Source of the DNA: JAHECE01 sp963780675
GTDB lineage: Bacteria > Actinomycetota > Actinomycetes > Actinomycetales > JAHECE01
Assembly (NCBI GenBank): GCA_963780675.1
Contig: CAWACR010000006.1
Span: 44,480-108,479, forward strand
Direction: 5' to 3'
Length of the DNA stretch: 64,000 bases
Part shown: one piece after another, positions 8,788-18,756 of the stretch
Position numbering within the stretch: the stretch's first letter is position 1
Layout: each line of letters opens with the position of its first letter
Position numbers and translations under genes: made by a program
The notes under the pieces: generated by a model
Databases searched by the model: none
What the model was told of the DNA's origin: nothing
The model's input: the letters and a program-made list of their open reading frames with translations, nothing else

Positions 8788-9639
8788 ATGACCGACGTCG
8801 AGGTGCGACTGCTCGTCGCCGGCTCGTGCACGCACCCGGAGGCGCTGACGCGCCGCGGCGCCCCCTGGCGCCCCGCCGAGTTCCCCTCCCTGGTCGCGGT
8901 CGTCCGCCACCCGGAGCACGGCGTGCTCCTCTACGACACCGGGTATAGCCCCCGATTCTTCGAGGAGACGGCTCGCTTCCCGGATGCGGTGTACGCGCGG
9001 ACGACGCCCGTGCGGTGCGCCCCGCAGGACACCGCGTCCGCCCAGCTGGACCGCGCGGGGATCGCCCCGCAAGAGGTGCGGACCGTCGTCCTCTCCCACC
9101 TCCACGCGGATCACGTGGGCGGGGCGCGCGACTTCCCCCGGGCGCTATTCGTGCACTCCCGCCACGCCCTGGAGAGCGCGCGCGGGCGCCGCGGCCTCGC
9201 CCGGCTGCGCCACGGGTTCCTGCCGGGCCTGCTGCCCGAGGACCTGGCGCACCGCAGCACGTTCGTCGAGGACCTGACACCGATCCACGGGGCGCACCCG
9301 CTCGCGGCGCTCGGCCCGTGCTACGACCTGCTCGGCGACGGCACGGTCACGGCGGTCGGGCTCGCCGGGCACCAGGCGGGCCACCTGGGCCTGCACGTGC
9401 GGTCGGGCGGGCACGAGGTGCTCTTCGTAGGCGACGCCGCCTGGAGCACCCGCGCGATCACCCACCTCGAACAGCCGCACGCGCTCGCCCGGCTCGTGAC
9501 CCACGACTGGGCCGCCTACCGCCGCACACTGCGCGCGCTGCACCACCTCCAGGCCGAGCACCCGGACCTGCTCGTCGTCCCCTCCCACTGTCCCGAGGCG
9601 ATCGCGCGGGCGCGCCGCGCCCTCGAGGGAGCGGCGTGA
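8788..9639 (+). CDS. metallo-beta-lactamase-fold hydrolase
   Basis: A 283-residue MBL-fold protein. The zinc-binding motif HLHADH is at 104-109, with a later metal-ligand Asp in F-V-G-D-A-A-W and a His in V-V-P-S-H-C-P. Overall it resembles the N-acyl-homoserine-lactonase-like and lactone-hydrolase branch more than beta-lactamases. There is no signal peptide, so it acts in the cytoplasm. It begins four bases after the KAS III gene and its TGA overlaps the GTG of the adenylate-forming enzyme (GTGA), so it belongs to the same pathway. Hydrolysis of an ester, thioester or lactone intermediate is a reasonable guess; the substrate is not known. Confidence 0.85.
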   Translation: MTDVEVRLLVAGSCTHPEALTRRGAPWRPAEFPSLVAVVRHPEHGVLLYDTGYSPRFFEETARFPDAVYARTTPVRCAPQDTASAQLDRAGIAPQEVRTVVLSHLHADHVGGARDFPRALFVHSRHALESARGRRGLARLRHGFLPGLLPEDLAHRSTFVEDLTPIHGAHPLAALGPCYDLLGDGTVTAVGLAGHQAGHLGLHVRSGGHEVLFVGDAAWSTRAITHLEQPHALARLVTHDWAAYRRTLRALHHLQAEHPDLLVVPSHCPEAIARARRALEGAA

Positions 9640-10949
9640 CCCGCAGCAACGCGCCCCACCCGGCCCGGGCCCTGCTCGCCTACGCGGCCACGCGCCGTCG
9701 CCGGTTCGCCGACCGCGCCGCGCTCGAGGCCTGGCAGGAGCGGCGGTTGCGGACGGTGCTCGCGCGGGCCCGGGTGCGCTACCCGTACTACCGCGACGTG
9801 GCGACGGCGGACCTGGCCGCCTTCCCGGTGATCGACAAGTCGGTGGTGCTGGCGCACTTCGACGGGCTCAACGACCGCGGCCTGACGCTCGAGCGCTGCC
9901 TCGCGCGGGCCCGCGAGGCCGAGGCGCGCCGCGACTTCACGGCCTCGCTCGACGGGGTCTCGATCGGGCTCTCGAGCGGCACCTCCGGCCGCCAGGCCGT
10001 CTTCCTCACGTCCCCGGCCGAACGCGCCCGCTGGGCGGGGACCGTCCTGGCCAAGGCCCTCCCCCGCGGCCTGCTCGCCGGCGCCCGCGTCGCCCTGGTG
10101 CTACGGGCCGGCGGGCCGCTCTACGAGTCGGTCGGGTCCCGCCGGGTCGCGTTCCGGTTCCTCGACCTGGCGCGACGCCCGGCCGAGCACCTCCCCGCGC
10201 TCGAGGCCTTCGCCCCGACCGTGCTGGCCGCGCCGCCGCCGGTCTTGCGGTTCCTCGCCGAGGCGCGGCTCGCGGGCGAGGTGGACCTGGCGCTCGAGCG
10301 CGTCTTCTCCGTGGCCGAGGTGCTCGACCCGCACGACGAGCGCGCGATCGAGGCCGGACTCGGCCGCCGCGTGGACCAGATCTACCAGGCCACCGAGGGC
10401 TTCCTCGGGATCAGCTGCCCGGCCGGACGGCTGCACCTCAACGAGGACCTCCTCGTCGTCGAGCGCGAGGCGCTCGACGACGACGGCCGTCGCTTCACCC
10501 CGGTGGTCACCGACCTCTTCCGCACCTCGCAGGCCGTGATCCGGATGCGCCTGGACGACGTCCTCGTGGCCTCGGACGAGCCCTGCCCCTGCGGGTCGCC
10601 CCTCCAGGTGATCGAGGCGGTCGAGGGACGAGCCGACGACGTCCTGCTCCTGCCCGAAGCGGACGCGGCTTCCCGGCTCCGCCCCTTCTACGCAGACTTC
10701 GTGCGAGGCGCGGTCCTGGCTGCGCCGGGCGTGGAAGATTTCCGGGTGGTCCAGACCGCGCCGGACGCCCTCCGCCTGTGGGTCCGTCCCGGGCCGGCGC
10801 ACGACGGCGCGGCGGCGGCCCTCGCGCGGGCGATCGCCGCCGCGGGCCTCGTCCCGCCGGCGATCACCCCGGGCGAGGTCACGACCGCTGCGCGCCTGGA
10901 GAAGGTGCGCCGGGTGCGGCGGTCCTTCCCGGAGCCGCTCCCCCGCTGA
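9636..10949 (+). CDS. adenylate-forming enzyme, F390 synthetase / CapK-like
   Basis: A 437-residue member of the phenylacetate-CoA ligase / coenzyme F390 synthetase / CapK group. The phosphate-binding loop G-L-S-S-G-T-S-G-R-Q is at about 111-120. The usual Y-x-x-T-E-G motif (YQATEGFLG), a Thr-Asp-Leu segment and a C-P-C-G pair follow, then a small C-terminal lid domain. It probably activates a carboxylic acid as the acyl-adenylate and passes it to an acceptor; it is not a classic long-chain acyl-CoA ligase. The GTG start overlaps the preceding stop by four bases. Its 3' end overlaps the oppositely oriented glycosyltransferase gene by 71 bases (10879-10949), an unusually long convergent coding overlap. 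Confidence 0.82.
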   Translation: MTRSNAPHPARALLAYAATRRRRFADRAALEAWQERRLRTVLARARVRYPYYRDVATADLAAFPVIDKSVVLAHFDGLNDRGLTLERCLARAREAEARRDFTASLDGVSIGLSSGTSGRQAVFLTSPAERARWAGTVLAKALPRGLLAGARVALVLRAGGPLYESVGSRRVAFRFLDLARRPAEHLPALEAFAPTVLAAPPPVLRFLAEARLAGEVDLALERVFSVAEVLDPHDERAIEAGLGRRVDQIYQATEGFLGISCPAGRLHLNEDLLVVEREALDDDGRRFTPVVTDLFRTSQAVIRMRLDDVLVASDEPCPCGSPLQVIEAVEGRADDVLLLPEADAASRLRPFYADFVRGAVLAAPGVEDFRVVQTAPDALRLWVRPGPAHDGAAAALARAIAAAGLVPPAITPGEVTTAARLEKVRRVRRSFPEPLPR

Positions 10950-12246
10950 GGTGACGCCGCACGACCCGTTCGACCGCGCTGACCGCGTCGTACCCGGCGG
11001 CAGCCACGGCCAGGCGGTCCAGCGGCGCACGGTCGAGACGCAGGGCGCGCTCGAGGGCGTCGGCCGCGGGCCGCGGGTCCAGTCGGCGCACGACGACGCC
11101 GGCCCGCGCCGCGGCGATGCGCGCGGCGAAGTCGAACTGGTCGTAGTCGTGCGGGACGACGACGGCGGGCCGCCCCGCGCGGATCGTGCTGTAGGTGATG
11201 CCCGCCCCGCCGTGGTGGATCACGGCCTCGCAGCGGGGGACCACGTGGTCGTACGGCAGGTGGTGGAACACGGACATGTTCCGGTCCACGAGGTGGGGCT
11301 CCGGCCGGGCGCGGGCGGCGTCGCCCAGGCTCACGAGAAACGTCAGGTCCGGGAAGGCCGCCGCGAGCGCTCGCACGCGGGCGGCGAGGTCCCGCTTGGC
11401 CCAGAGCAGGTGGGTGCCGAGCGTGACGAGCACCAGGGGGCCGTCCGGCAGGGCGGGCGGCACGGACCACGGCTCCGGCGTCGCCGTCACCGGTCCGACC
11501 ATCTCGAACTGCGCCGGCCAGTCGCGCGGCAACTCGAGCTCGCGCATGCCGAGGCCGAGGATCCCCTGCGGGGAGTAGGCGCTCTCCGACCCGTCCCCGC
11601 GGTACACCCGCACCCCCGCCGCGCGGAACCGCCCGGCGAGCGCGACCTGGAGCGCCCGCTTCGTCGCCCGCGTCGCCGCGCGGCCGGCCGCGTCGCGGAG
11701 CCGGTGACCGGCGTGGCGAGGCGGCCCCCAGCCGCCGCAGTACGCCGGGGTGCCGCGGCGCGTCTCCAGCACGAACGGCGTCGGCATGACCGTCAGCCAC
11801 GGCAGGCCGCGGTCCTCGGCCACCGTCCCGGCCACGGGCGCGGTGAAGTCGGCCAGCACCAGGTCGGGGCGGTCGCGCTCGGCGAGCGCGTCCAGTTCGG
11901 CCCGCACGCCGGGGATGAGCGCGAGGTTCGCGGCGAGTTGGCGGCCGAGCAGCACGGGGTTGCTCCGCACCGGCCCGGCGGTGTCGGCGATGCGCTCGAG
12001 CGCGTCCGGCCGGTCCGCCAGCACGGGGTCCGCGGCGAAGCCCAGATCGCGCAGGAGCCCGATCTTGGCGACTCCCGTCGCGAAGCGGGGCTCGAACCCC
12101 CGGTCCCGCAGGCCCTGCGCCAGCGTGATCAGCGGGTTGAGGTGCCCGCTGAACGGCGGCGCGACGAGCAGCAGCCGCGTCCGCCGCACGGGCTCGCTCG
12201 CGCCTGGCCCACTCTCGCCGGGCCCGCTCACGCCCGCCGCTCTCAC
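10879..12246 (-). CDS. UGT/MGT-type glycosyltransferase (GT1)
   Basis: GT-B fold glycosyltransferase of 455 residues, like macrolide and flavonoid glycosyltransferases. The N-terminal acceptor domain opens LLLVAPPFSGHLNPL. The C-terminal nucleotide-sugar domain has V-T-L-G-T-H and the signature H-H-G-G-A-G-I-T-Y-S, then A-G-R-P-A-V-V-V-P followed by D-Y-D-Q-F-D. It would move an NDP-sugar onto a small lipophilic acceptor in the cytoplasm. The GTG at 12246 overlaps the TGA of the upstream hydrolase (GTGA). It is the last gene of the four-gene minus-strand operon, and its C-terminus overlaps the end of the adenylate-forming gene on the other strand. Confidence 0.88.
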   Translation of the reverse strand: MRAAGVSGPGESGPGASEPVRRTRLLLVAPPFSGHLNPLITLAQGLRDRGFEPRFATGVAKIGLLRDLGFAADPVLADRPDALERIADTAGPVRSNPVLLGRQLAANLALIPGVRAELDALAERDRPDLVLADFTAPVAGTVAEDRGLPWLTVMPTPFVLETRRGTPAYCGGWGPPRHAGHRLRDAAGRAATRATKRALQVALAGRFRAAGVRVYRGDGSESAYSPQGILGLGMRELELPRDWPAQFEMVGPVTATPEPWSVPPALPDGPLVLVTLGTHLLWAKRDLAARVRALAAAFPDLTFLVSLGDAARARPEPHLVDRNMSVFHHLPYDHVVPRCEAVIHHGGAGITYSTIRAGRPAVVVPHDYDQFDFAARIAAARAGVVVRRLDPRPAADALERALRLDRAPLDRLAVAAAGYDAVSAVERVVRRHLSGGAAPGRTAAPGAPSPGAQRS

Positions 12247-12893
12247 GAAAGGAACTCCCCCGCCACGCGCGCCACCTCGGCGCGGACGGCCGGCACGGTG
12301 ACGTAGTCGAGGTGCCCGCCGGTCACCTCGACGTGCGCCGGGGTCCGCGACGTCCACCGGCTCAGGTGGTCCCGGTCCCCGCGCACCACGTAGACGTCCA
12401 CGCCGCTGCTCGGCGCGGGCAGCCGGCCCACCGGCCCGAGCGCGAGCGCGAGCACCCGCAGGTCCGCGGGCAGGCGCAGCCGGGCCAGCGCCGCGGTCAG
12501 CATCTCCACGCCGCAGCTGCCGCAGAGCAGCAGAAGTCGCCGCTCGGTCCGGTCCAGCAGCGGCTGGAGCCGGCGAGCGACGTCGTCCGCGAAGCCCGGC
12601 GACCAGCGCGCCGCCAGGTACTGGGCGGCGTTGCGCGCGCTCGCCGGGACGATCGGCTCGCGGCGGTACGGGACCCGCACGGCCGCGGCGCTGTAGGGGA
12701 AACCCCCGCGCACCACCGCGTACCCGGCCCGCGCGACGGCGTCGAGCAGGTCGTCCTGGCCGGGCGAGAGCCTGCTGTGGCGGTAGGAACTCTGCCCGGT
12801 GAGCCACGCCGCACAGGCCGGGGCCGGCTCGGCGAGGTGGTCGTCGGCGCGCTGGTCCGCGGCGAGGAGGCCCGCGAACCGGCGGGCCGTCAC
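12243..12893 (-). CDS. alpha/beta-hydrolase-like protein
   Basis: A 216-residue protein that looks like a small alpha/beta hydrolase. A strand of leucines runs into C-G-S-C-G at 124-128, read as a nucleophile elbow with Ser126 and Cys replacing the first Gly. It is followed by an acidic R-G-D-R-D-H segment at about 171-176 and a late His194 in G-G-H-L-D-Y. The first 100 residues are divergent. Start GTG 12893 and stop TGA are both shared by 4-base overlaps with the neighbouring glycosyltransferases, so it is tightly tied to that pathway. It could release or transfer a thioester- or ester-bound product. The family assignment rests on motifs only. Confidence 0.6.
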   Translation of the reverse strand: MTARRFAGLLAADQRADDHLAEPAPACAAWLTGQSSYRHSRLSPGQDDLLDAVARAGYAVVRGGFPYSAAAVRVPYRREPIVPASARNAAQYLAARWSPGFADDVARRLQPLLDRTERRLLLLCGSCGVEMLTAALARLRLPADLRVLALALGPVGRLPAPSSGVDVYVVRGDRDHLSRWTSRTPAHVEVTGGHLDYVTVPAVRAEVARVAGEFLS

Positions 12894-14122
12894 GGCGCCC
12901 CGCGCACGGTGAGGGCGCCGGCACCGACGTCGATCCGCCGGTCACGCCACGTGATGCGGCCCGGGCGCACGGCCGCGGCCAGGACGTGGAACGGCATCAG
13001 CAGGTCGGCCACCACCTCGAGCAGCGCACCACCCACCGAGGCGGGAGCCGGCGGCACCGATCGGCGCAGGAGCGCCGTCGTCGTCGCCTTGAGCAGGAGC
13101 GCGAGGCCGACGACGGCGAGCGCCCCGGTGTCACCGGACGCGGCGGCGAACGCGGCCGCCGTCAGGGCGGCGAGCGGCAGCACCGCCGGAACCACGACGA
13201 GGAGCGCCAGCCCGGGCGAGAGGTCCTCGCCGAGCGCCTGGCGCGCGAAGACCATCCAGCGGCGCATGATCCGGGCGTACCCGCGAGGCCCGAGCACGGT
13301 GGTGGCGATCGGGTGGACCACCGTGGTCTGGACGATCCGGTGCCCCCCGGCGCGGTACAGCCGGGCGAGTTCGTAGTCGTCGCAGAGCCGCTCCTCGATG
13401 GCGGCGAATCCGCCGAGCGACTCGAGCACGCAGCGGCGGGTGACGTAGAACATCCCGTTGATCGTCACCGGGTCGGCCAGACGGCTCATCGGCAGGTAGG
13501 TGAGCAGCGAGGTGCCGTTGACGAACGCGGCGACCAGGCGCGACCAGATCGAGCCCTGCTCGCGGTACACCGGCATGCCGGTCACGAGGTCGCCGCGGCT
13601 CAGCGCGGCGACGGCACGGTCCAGGGCGCCGGGCGGGAGCACCGTGTCGTCGTCGAGCACGGCGAGCACCTCCCCGCACCGTGGGAGGGCCAGGACCAGC
13701 TTGAACACCTTGGGGTTGCGGCCCGGCGGCAGGGGCGGCGTGACGACCACCTCGACCCGGTCACGGGCGTCCGGGCCGGCGTCCGAGGCGGCGTCCTCGG
13801 CGATGGCACGGCCCGCCGGGTCGTCCTCGTCGACCAGCCAGACGAACCGGGCACCGGGCTGATTCGCGAGGTTCTCGCGCAGGAACCCCGGCAGGAGGGG
13901 GTCGCCGGAACGGATCGGCTGCAGCACCGTCACCGGCGCCGTCACCGGCGCCGCGCCGTCGTCGGCGCCGTCGTCGGCCGAGCCGCGGGCGCCCTCGGCT
14001 GCGCCCTCGCGCGGCGTGCCGACGCCGTCGTCGGCCCTTCTCAGGGCACCGGCGGCCAGGGCGAGCCGGACGCCGAGGATCACCAGCAGCAGTCCCGCCA
14101 GGACCACCGCGAGTTCAGCCAT
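12890..14122 (-). CDS. ceramide-glucosyltransferase-like glycosyltransferase (GT2/GT21)
   Basis: Membrane-bound processive-type GT-A glycosyltransferase of 410 residues. An N-terminal membrane helix is followed by the sugar-donor domain with L-Q-P-I-R-S-G-D, the metal-binding D-D-D-T-V, C-D-D-Y-E-L, and an R-I-M-R-R-W motif that fits (Q/R)xxRW. At least two C-terminal helices follow. These D, D, D, (Q/R)xxRW landmarks are those of GT21 glucosylceramide synthases, so a lipid acceptor is likely. ATG 14122 was chosen because the chain then opens directly with the helix; it overlaps the upstream epimerase stop by 8 bases. Between residues about 30 and 60 there is a Gly/Ala/Asp-rich insert. Confidence 0.83.
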   Translation of the reverse strand: MAELAVVLAGLLLVILGVRLALAAGALRRADDGVGTPREGAAEGARGSADDGADDGAAPVTAPVTVLQPIRSGDPLLPGFLRENLANQPGARFVWLVDEDDPAGRAIAEDAASDAGPDARDRVEVVVTPPLPPGRNPKVFKLVLALPRCGEVLAVLDDDTVLPPGALDRAVAALSRGDLVTGMPVYREQGSIWSRLVAAFVNGTSLLTYLPMSRLADPVTINGMFYVTRRCVLESLGGFAAIEERLCDDYELARLYRAGGHRIVQTTVVHPIATTVLGPRGYARIMRRWMVFARQALGEDLSPGLALLVVVPAVLPLAALTAAAFAAASGDTGALAVVGLALLLKATTTALLRRSVPPAPASVGGALLEVVADLLMPFHVLAAAVRPGRITWRDRRIDVGAGALTVRGAP

Positions 14123-15077
14123 GGGCCGCCACCAGGCGCTCGACACCCTCGGCGAGACTCACCGGCGGCGGGCCGAGACGCTCGAGGCACCGGGCGACGT
14201 CGAAGGTCTTGGACCGCGACAGGACCGACACGCCGTAGCGGGTGAGCGGCGGCTCACGGTAGCCGAGGGCGAGGGCCGAGACCTGCTCGGCCGCGCCCGC
14301 GAGCGCCCGGGCCACCGGCAGCGGCACGCGGCGGATCCGGGGACGGCAGCCGAGGCGGTCGAGGATGCCCAGCAGGAACGGGTACAGCTCGACGTGCTCG
14401 GCGTTGGTGACGTTGACGGTGCCCTCGGCGCCGCGGGCCGCGGCCTGCGCGACGTAGTGGGCGACCGTGTCGACGTAGGTGACGTCGCAGCGCACCGGCG
14501 GGCCGCCGTCGGGCTCCAGGACCGGGAGCACGCCCCGCCGGGCGACGGCGAGGGTGCGGGGCAGGAGGACGGTGTCGCCCGGGCCGAACACGGCGCGGGG
14601 ACGCAGGACGGTCCACCGGCCCTCGTACGCCTCGACGGCGCGCTCGCCGATGCGCTTGGTCCGGGAGTAGGCGTTGATCTGCTCGCCGTCCGGCGGGACG
14701 GGCGAGTCTTCCGTGAGGTCGAACTGGTCGGCATCGCGGTAGAGCACGCTGGAGCTCGAGACGTAGAGCAGGTGGGGGTGGCCGTGGCGGCGCGCCCAGT
14801 CGACCACATGCCGGGTGCCGCGCACGTTGGCGGCCACGAACGCCTCGGGCGGCGCCCACGGCGAGGCCAGGGCCGCGCAGTGGACGACGACGTCGACCGG
14901 CCCCGGGACGCGACCGGCCGGGATCGGGTCGCTGAGGTCGTGGCGGACGTAGTGGTCCACGGCCGTGGCGGACGACGGCGCCCGGCCGAGCCCGACCACC
15001 TGCCACCCCCGAGCCCGCGCCTCGGCGGCGATCCGGGCGCCGACGAACCCGTTCGACCCCGTCAGGAGCATGCGCAC
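14115..15077 (-). CDS. NAD(P)-dependent epimerase/dehydratase or 3-beta-HSD-like reductase
   Basis: Extended short-chain dehydrogenase of 320 residues. The nucleotide-binding T-G-S-N-G-F-V-G is at 6-13, S-S-S-S-V-L-Y carries the catalytic Ser region, and Y-S-R-T-K is the catalytic YxxxK. The long C-terminal part resembles 3-beta-hydroxysteroid dehydrogenase and OleD-type 3-oxoacid reductases more than sugar epimerases, though the two are hard to separate by eye. It is the first gene of the minus-strand operon 14115 to 10879. Start GTG 15077 or ATG 15071 is at the Rossmann motif; no strong ribosome site precedes either. Reduction of the beta-keto product of the KAS III enzyme would make sense and is inference. 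Confidence 0.8.
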   Translation of the reverse strand: MRMLLTGSNGFVGARIAAEARARGWQVVGLGRAPSSATAVDHYVRHDLSDPIPAGRVPGPVDVVVHCAALASPWAPPEAFVAANVRGTRHVVDWARRHGHPHLLYVSSSSVLYRDADQFDLTEDSPVPPDGEQINAYSRTKRIGERAVEAYEGRWTVLRPRAVFGPGDTVLLPRTLAVARRGVLPVLEPDGGPPVRCDVTYVDTVAHYVAQAAARGAEGTVNVTNAEHVELYPFLLGILDRLGCRPRIRRVPLPVARALAGAAEQVSALALGYREPPLTRYGVSVLSRSKTFDVARCLERLGPPPVSLAEGVERLVAAHG

Positions 15078-15115
15078 GCTCGGACCGTAGTGCACGCTCC
15101 GGGCCGCGCGAGACC

Positions 15116-15589
15116 TCAGCCCAGGCGCAGCCGCTCGAGGGACGCGCGCGCCTGGCCGCCGGAGATGTCCGGCACGATCGCGAGCTCGAGGACCGTCACC
15201 CCGGACAACTCGACCCGCTGGTCCTCCGACTCGCTGGTCCCGCCCTGAGGGCTGAAGTTCCACTGCTGGCGCAGGATCTCGCGGAAGGTCTCCCCGCCGT
15301 CGGCGGACCACCGCAGGACGAACTCCTGGGTGCGCGCGACCGCCGGTTCGACGAACTCGACCAGGATGCGACGCAGCACCTGCGGTTCGGCGAACACGAG
15401 CCGGATGGTCTGTTCCCCCGGCGTCGCCGCACGCCAGCCGGAGGCGTGTCCGGGGATCAGGGCCCCCTCGACGGGGTGGTCGGCGTCCTCCGACGTGATC
15501 TCGACGTCGGCGATCGCCTCGAGGTCCAGCCATTCCTCGCCCGCCTGCGGGGCGTCCTCCTGAGTCGCCGACATCGTCCGCTTGCGCAT
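15116..15589 (-). CDS. discoidin-like beta-sandwich protein (carbohydrate-binding-like)
   Basis: A 157-residue cytoplasmic protein with no signal peptide. Its middle reads like a galactose-binding/discoidin beta-sandwich: E-Q-T-I-R-L-V-F then V-L-R-R-I-L-V-E-F, then a strand with F-V-L-R-W-S-A-D-G-G-E-T-F, ending in A-S-L-E-R-L-R-L. This kind of domain often binds sugars, but no function can be assigned. ATG 15589 has GGGAGG seven bases upstream. It ends 39 bases before the epimerase start on the same strand and could be co-transcribed with the glycosylation operon; alternatively it is a single gene. Confidence 0.65.
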   Translation of the reverse strand: MRKRTMSATQEDAPQAGEEWLDLEAIADVEITSEDADHPVEGALIPGHASGWRAATPGEQTIRLVFAEPQVLRRILVEFVEPAVARTQEFVLRWSADGGETFREILRQQWNFSPQGGTSESEDQRVELSGVTVLELAIVPDISGGQARASLERLRLG

Positions 15590-15770
15590 CCTCGGGCCTC
15601 CCACTCTTCCTCGGGGGACGGCCGCCCGGGCTCGGGCAGAGCCGCAGACGCCGTACCGAGCCCCGCGTCGGCGCTCAGAGGTGACGCTAGTTCGTCGAGG
15701 CCCGGCGCATCGGCCGTATCGGAGCCGGTACCGTGGCGGGTCCCCGCCCGTGCATCGCAAGAAGGCGACC

Positions 15771-17467
<1,697 letters not shown>

Positions 17468-17471
<4 letters not shown>

Positions 17472-18625
17472 GCGGGAGCCTGCGCCGGGGTGGGGACGAA
17501 CGCCGTCTCGAAGAGCGTCCCGCGCGCGAGGGTCCGGTGCACCGGGCACTTGTCGGCGATCCGGAGGAAGCCGGCCCGCTGCTCCGGGGTGAGGTCGCCG
17601 TCGACCCGGAGCTCGAGGCGGACGCGGTCGACCCACACCTCACGGGTCGAGCCCGGGTCCGGCTCGCCGCGGACCTTGTCGCGCTCCAGCAGCACGGTGA
17701 TCGCGGGGACGGGCCAGCCCTTGTGCTCGGCGTACATGCGCATGGTCATCGACGTGCAGGTGCCGAGGGCCGCCAGGAGCAGGTCGTAGGGGCTCGGGCC
17801 GGTGTCGTCACCGCCGATGTCCTCGGGTTCGTCCGCGATCCACGAGTGGGTGCCGACTCGCACCTCCTGCTGGAAGCGACCCTGGCCGGTCTCGCGCACG
17901 AGGACCCGACCTGCGGGAAGGCCGGCCACCGGGACACCGGCCACCGGGACACCGGCCGCCGGGCGCGCGCTTCCCGCCGACGGCGCGGCCGCCAGGTAGC
18001 GGGACGCCCAGGCGACCAGGACGTCGGCCACATACGTCGCGTCCTCGGGTCGGGTGAGGACGTGGTCGGCACCGTCCAGGCTCACGAAGGACTTGGGGTG
18101 GCGGGCGGCGTCGAAGATCTCCCGCGCGCTGTCGATCCCGACGACGGCGTCCTGCGGGGCGTGCATGACGAGCAACGGGCGCCCCAGGGCGGCGATCCGT
18201 GGGCGTTGCGGCGCCGGCGCGCCGATGGTTGCCACCGCCCGCACCTCGGGCAGGTCCACGGCCGTCGACAGCACCGCGGCCCCGCCGAGGGAGAACCCCA
18301 CGAGAAGGACCGGGGCCGGGGCGCGCTCGCGGAGGAACGCCGCGGCCGCGGTCAGAGCGGCCACGTCCCTGGCGGACGTCGCCTCGCCGACGGGCCCCTC
18401 GGACTCCCCCGGCCCGGTGACGTCGACGCGCAGGACGGCGAAGCCCCGCTCCGCCAGCGCGCGGGCGATCCTCCCAGCCGCGGCCGCACCCGCGTCCGCG
18501 GCTGCGCCGGAGGGGACGGCGTGCGCGACCAGGGCGGTCGCCGTCGGCTCGCCGTCGGGTGAGTCCAGCAGCCCCACCAGTCGCCGGCCGGCCGCGCTCT
18601 CCCACTCCACCTGCTGGACGACCAC
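17468..18625 (-). CDS. alpha/beta hydrolase fused to OsmC-like peroxidase domain
   Basis: A 385-residue two-domain protein. Residues about 1-245 are an alpha/beta hydrolase: V-G-F-S-L-G-G nucleophile elbow, Asp in M-H-A-P-Q-D-A, His in D-G-A-D-H-V-L. Residues about 270-385 are an OsmC/Ohr-type domain with two reactive cysteines, one in L-G-T-C-T-S and one in D-K-C-P-V-H. OsmC proteins reduce organic hydroperoxides. A flexible linker of Pro-Val-Ala-Gly repeats joins the halves, encoded by near-identical 15-base units around 17923-17967. The fusion is a known bifunctional arrangement. GTG 18625 has GGAGGGG seven bases upstream. Confidence 0.9.
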
Positions 18626-18756
18626 GACACCCCTCCTCGTCCGCGCCTCGTCCGCGCCCGGTCAGCGAGCCCCTGCGGCCCCGCCCGCCGCACGGAGAGC
18701 CGGGCGTCCTGACGATGCTTCCACGGAGGCGGCCGCTCAGTACGGAGTCGGTCCGC

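Noticed and set aside
9636..10949. Calling the adenylate-forming enzyme OleC
   Set aside because: Its motifs are those of the F390 synthetase/CapK/phenylacetate-CoA ligase branch rather than the OleC beta-lactone synthetase branch; only the general enzyme class is shared.
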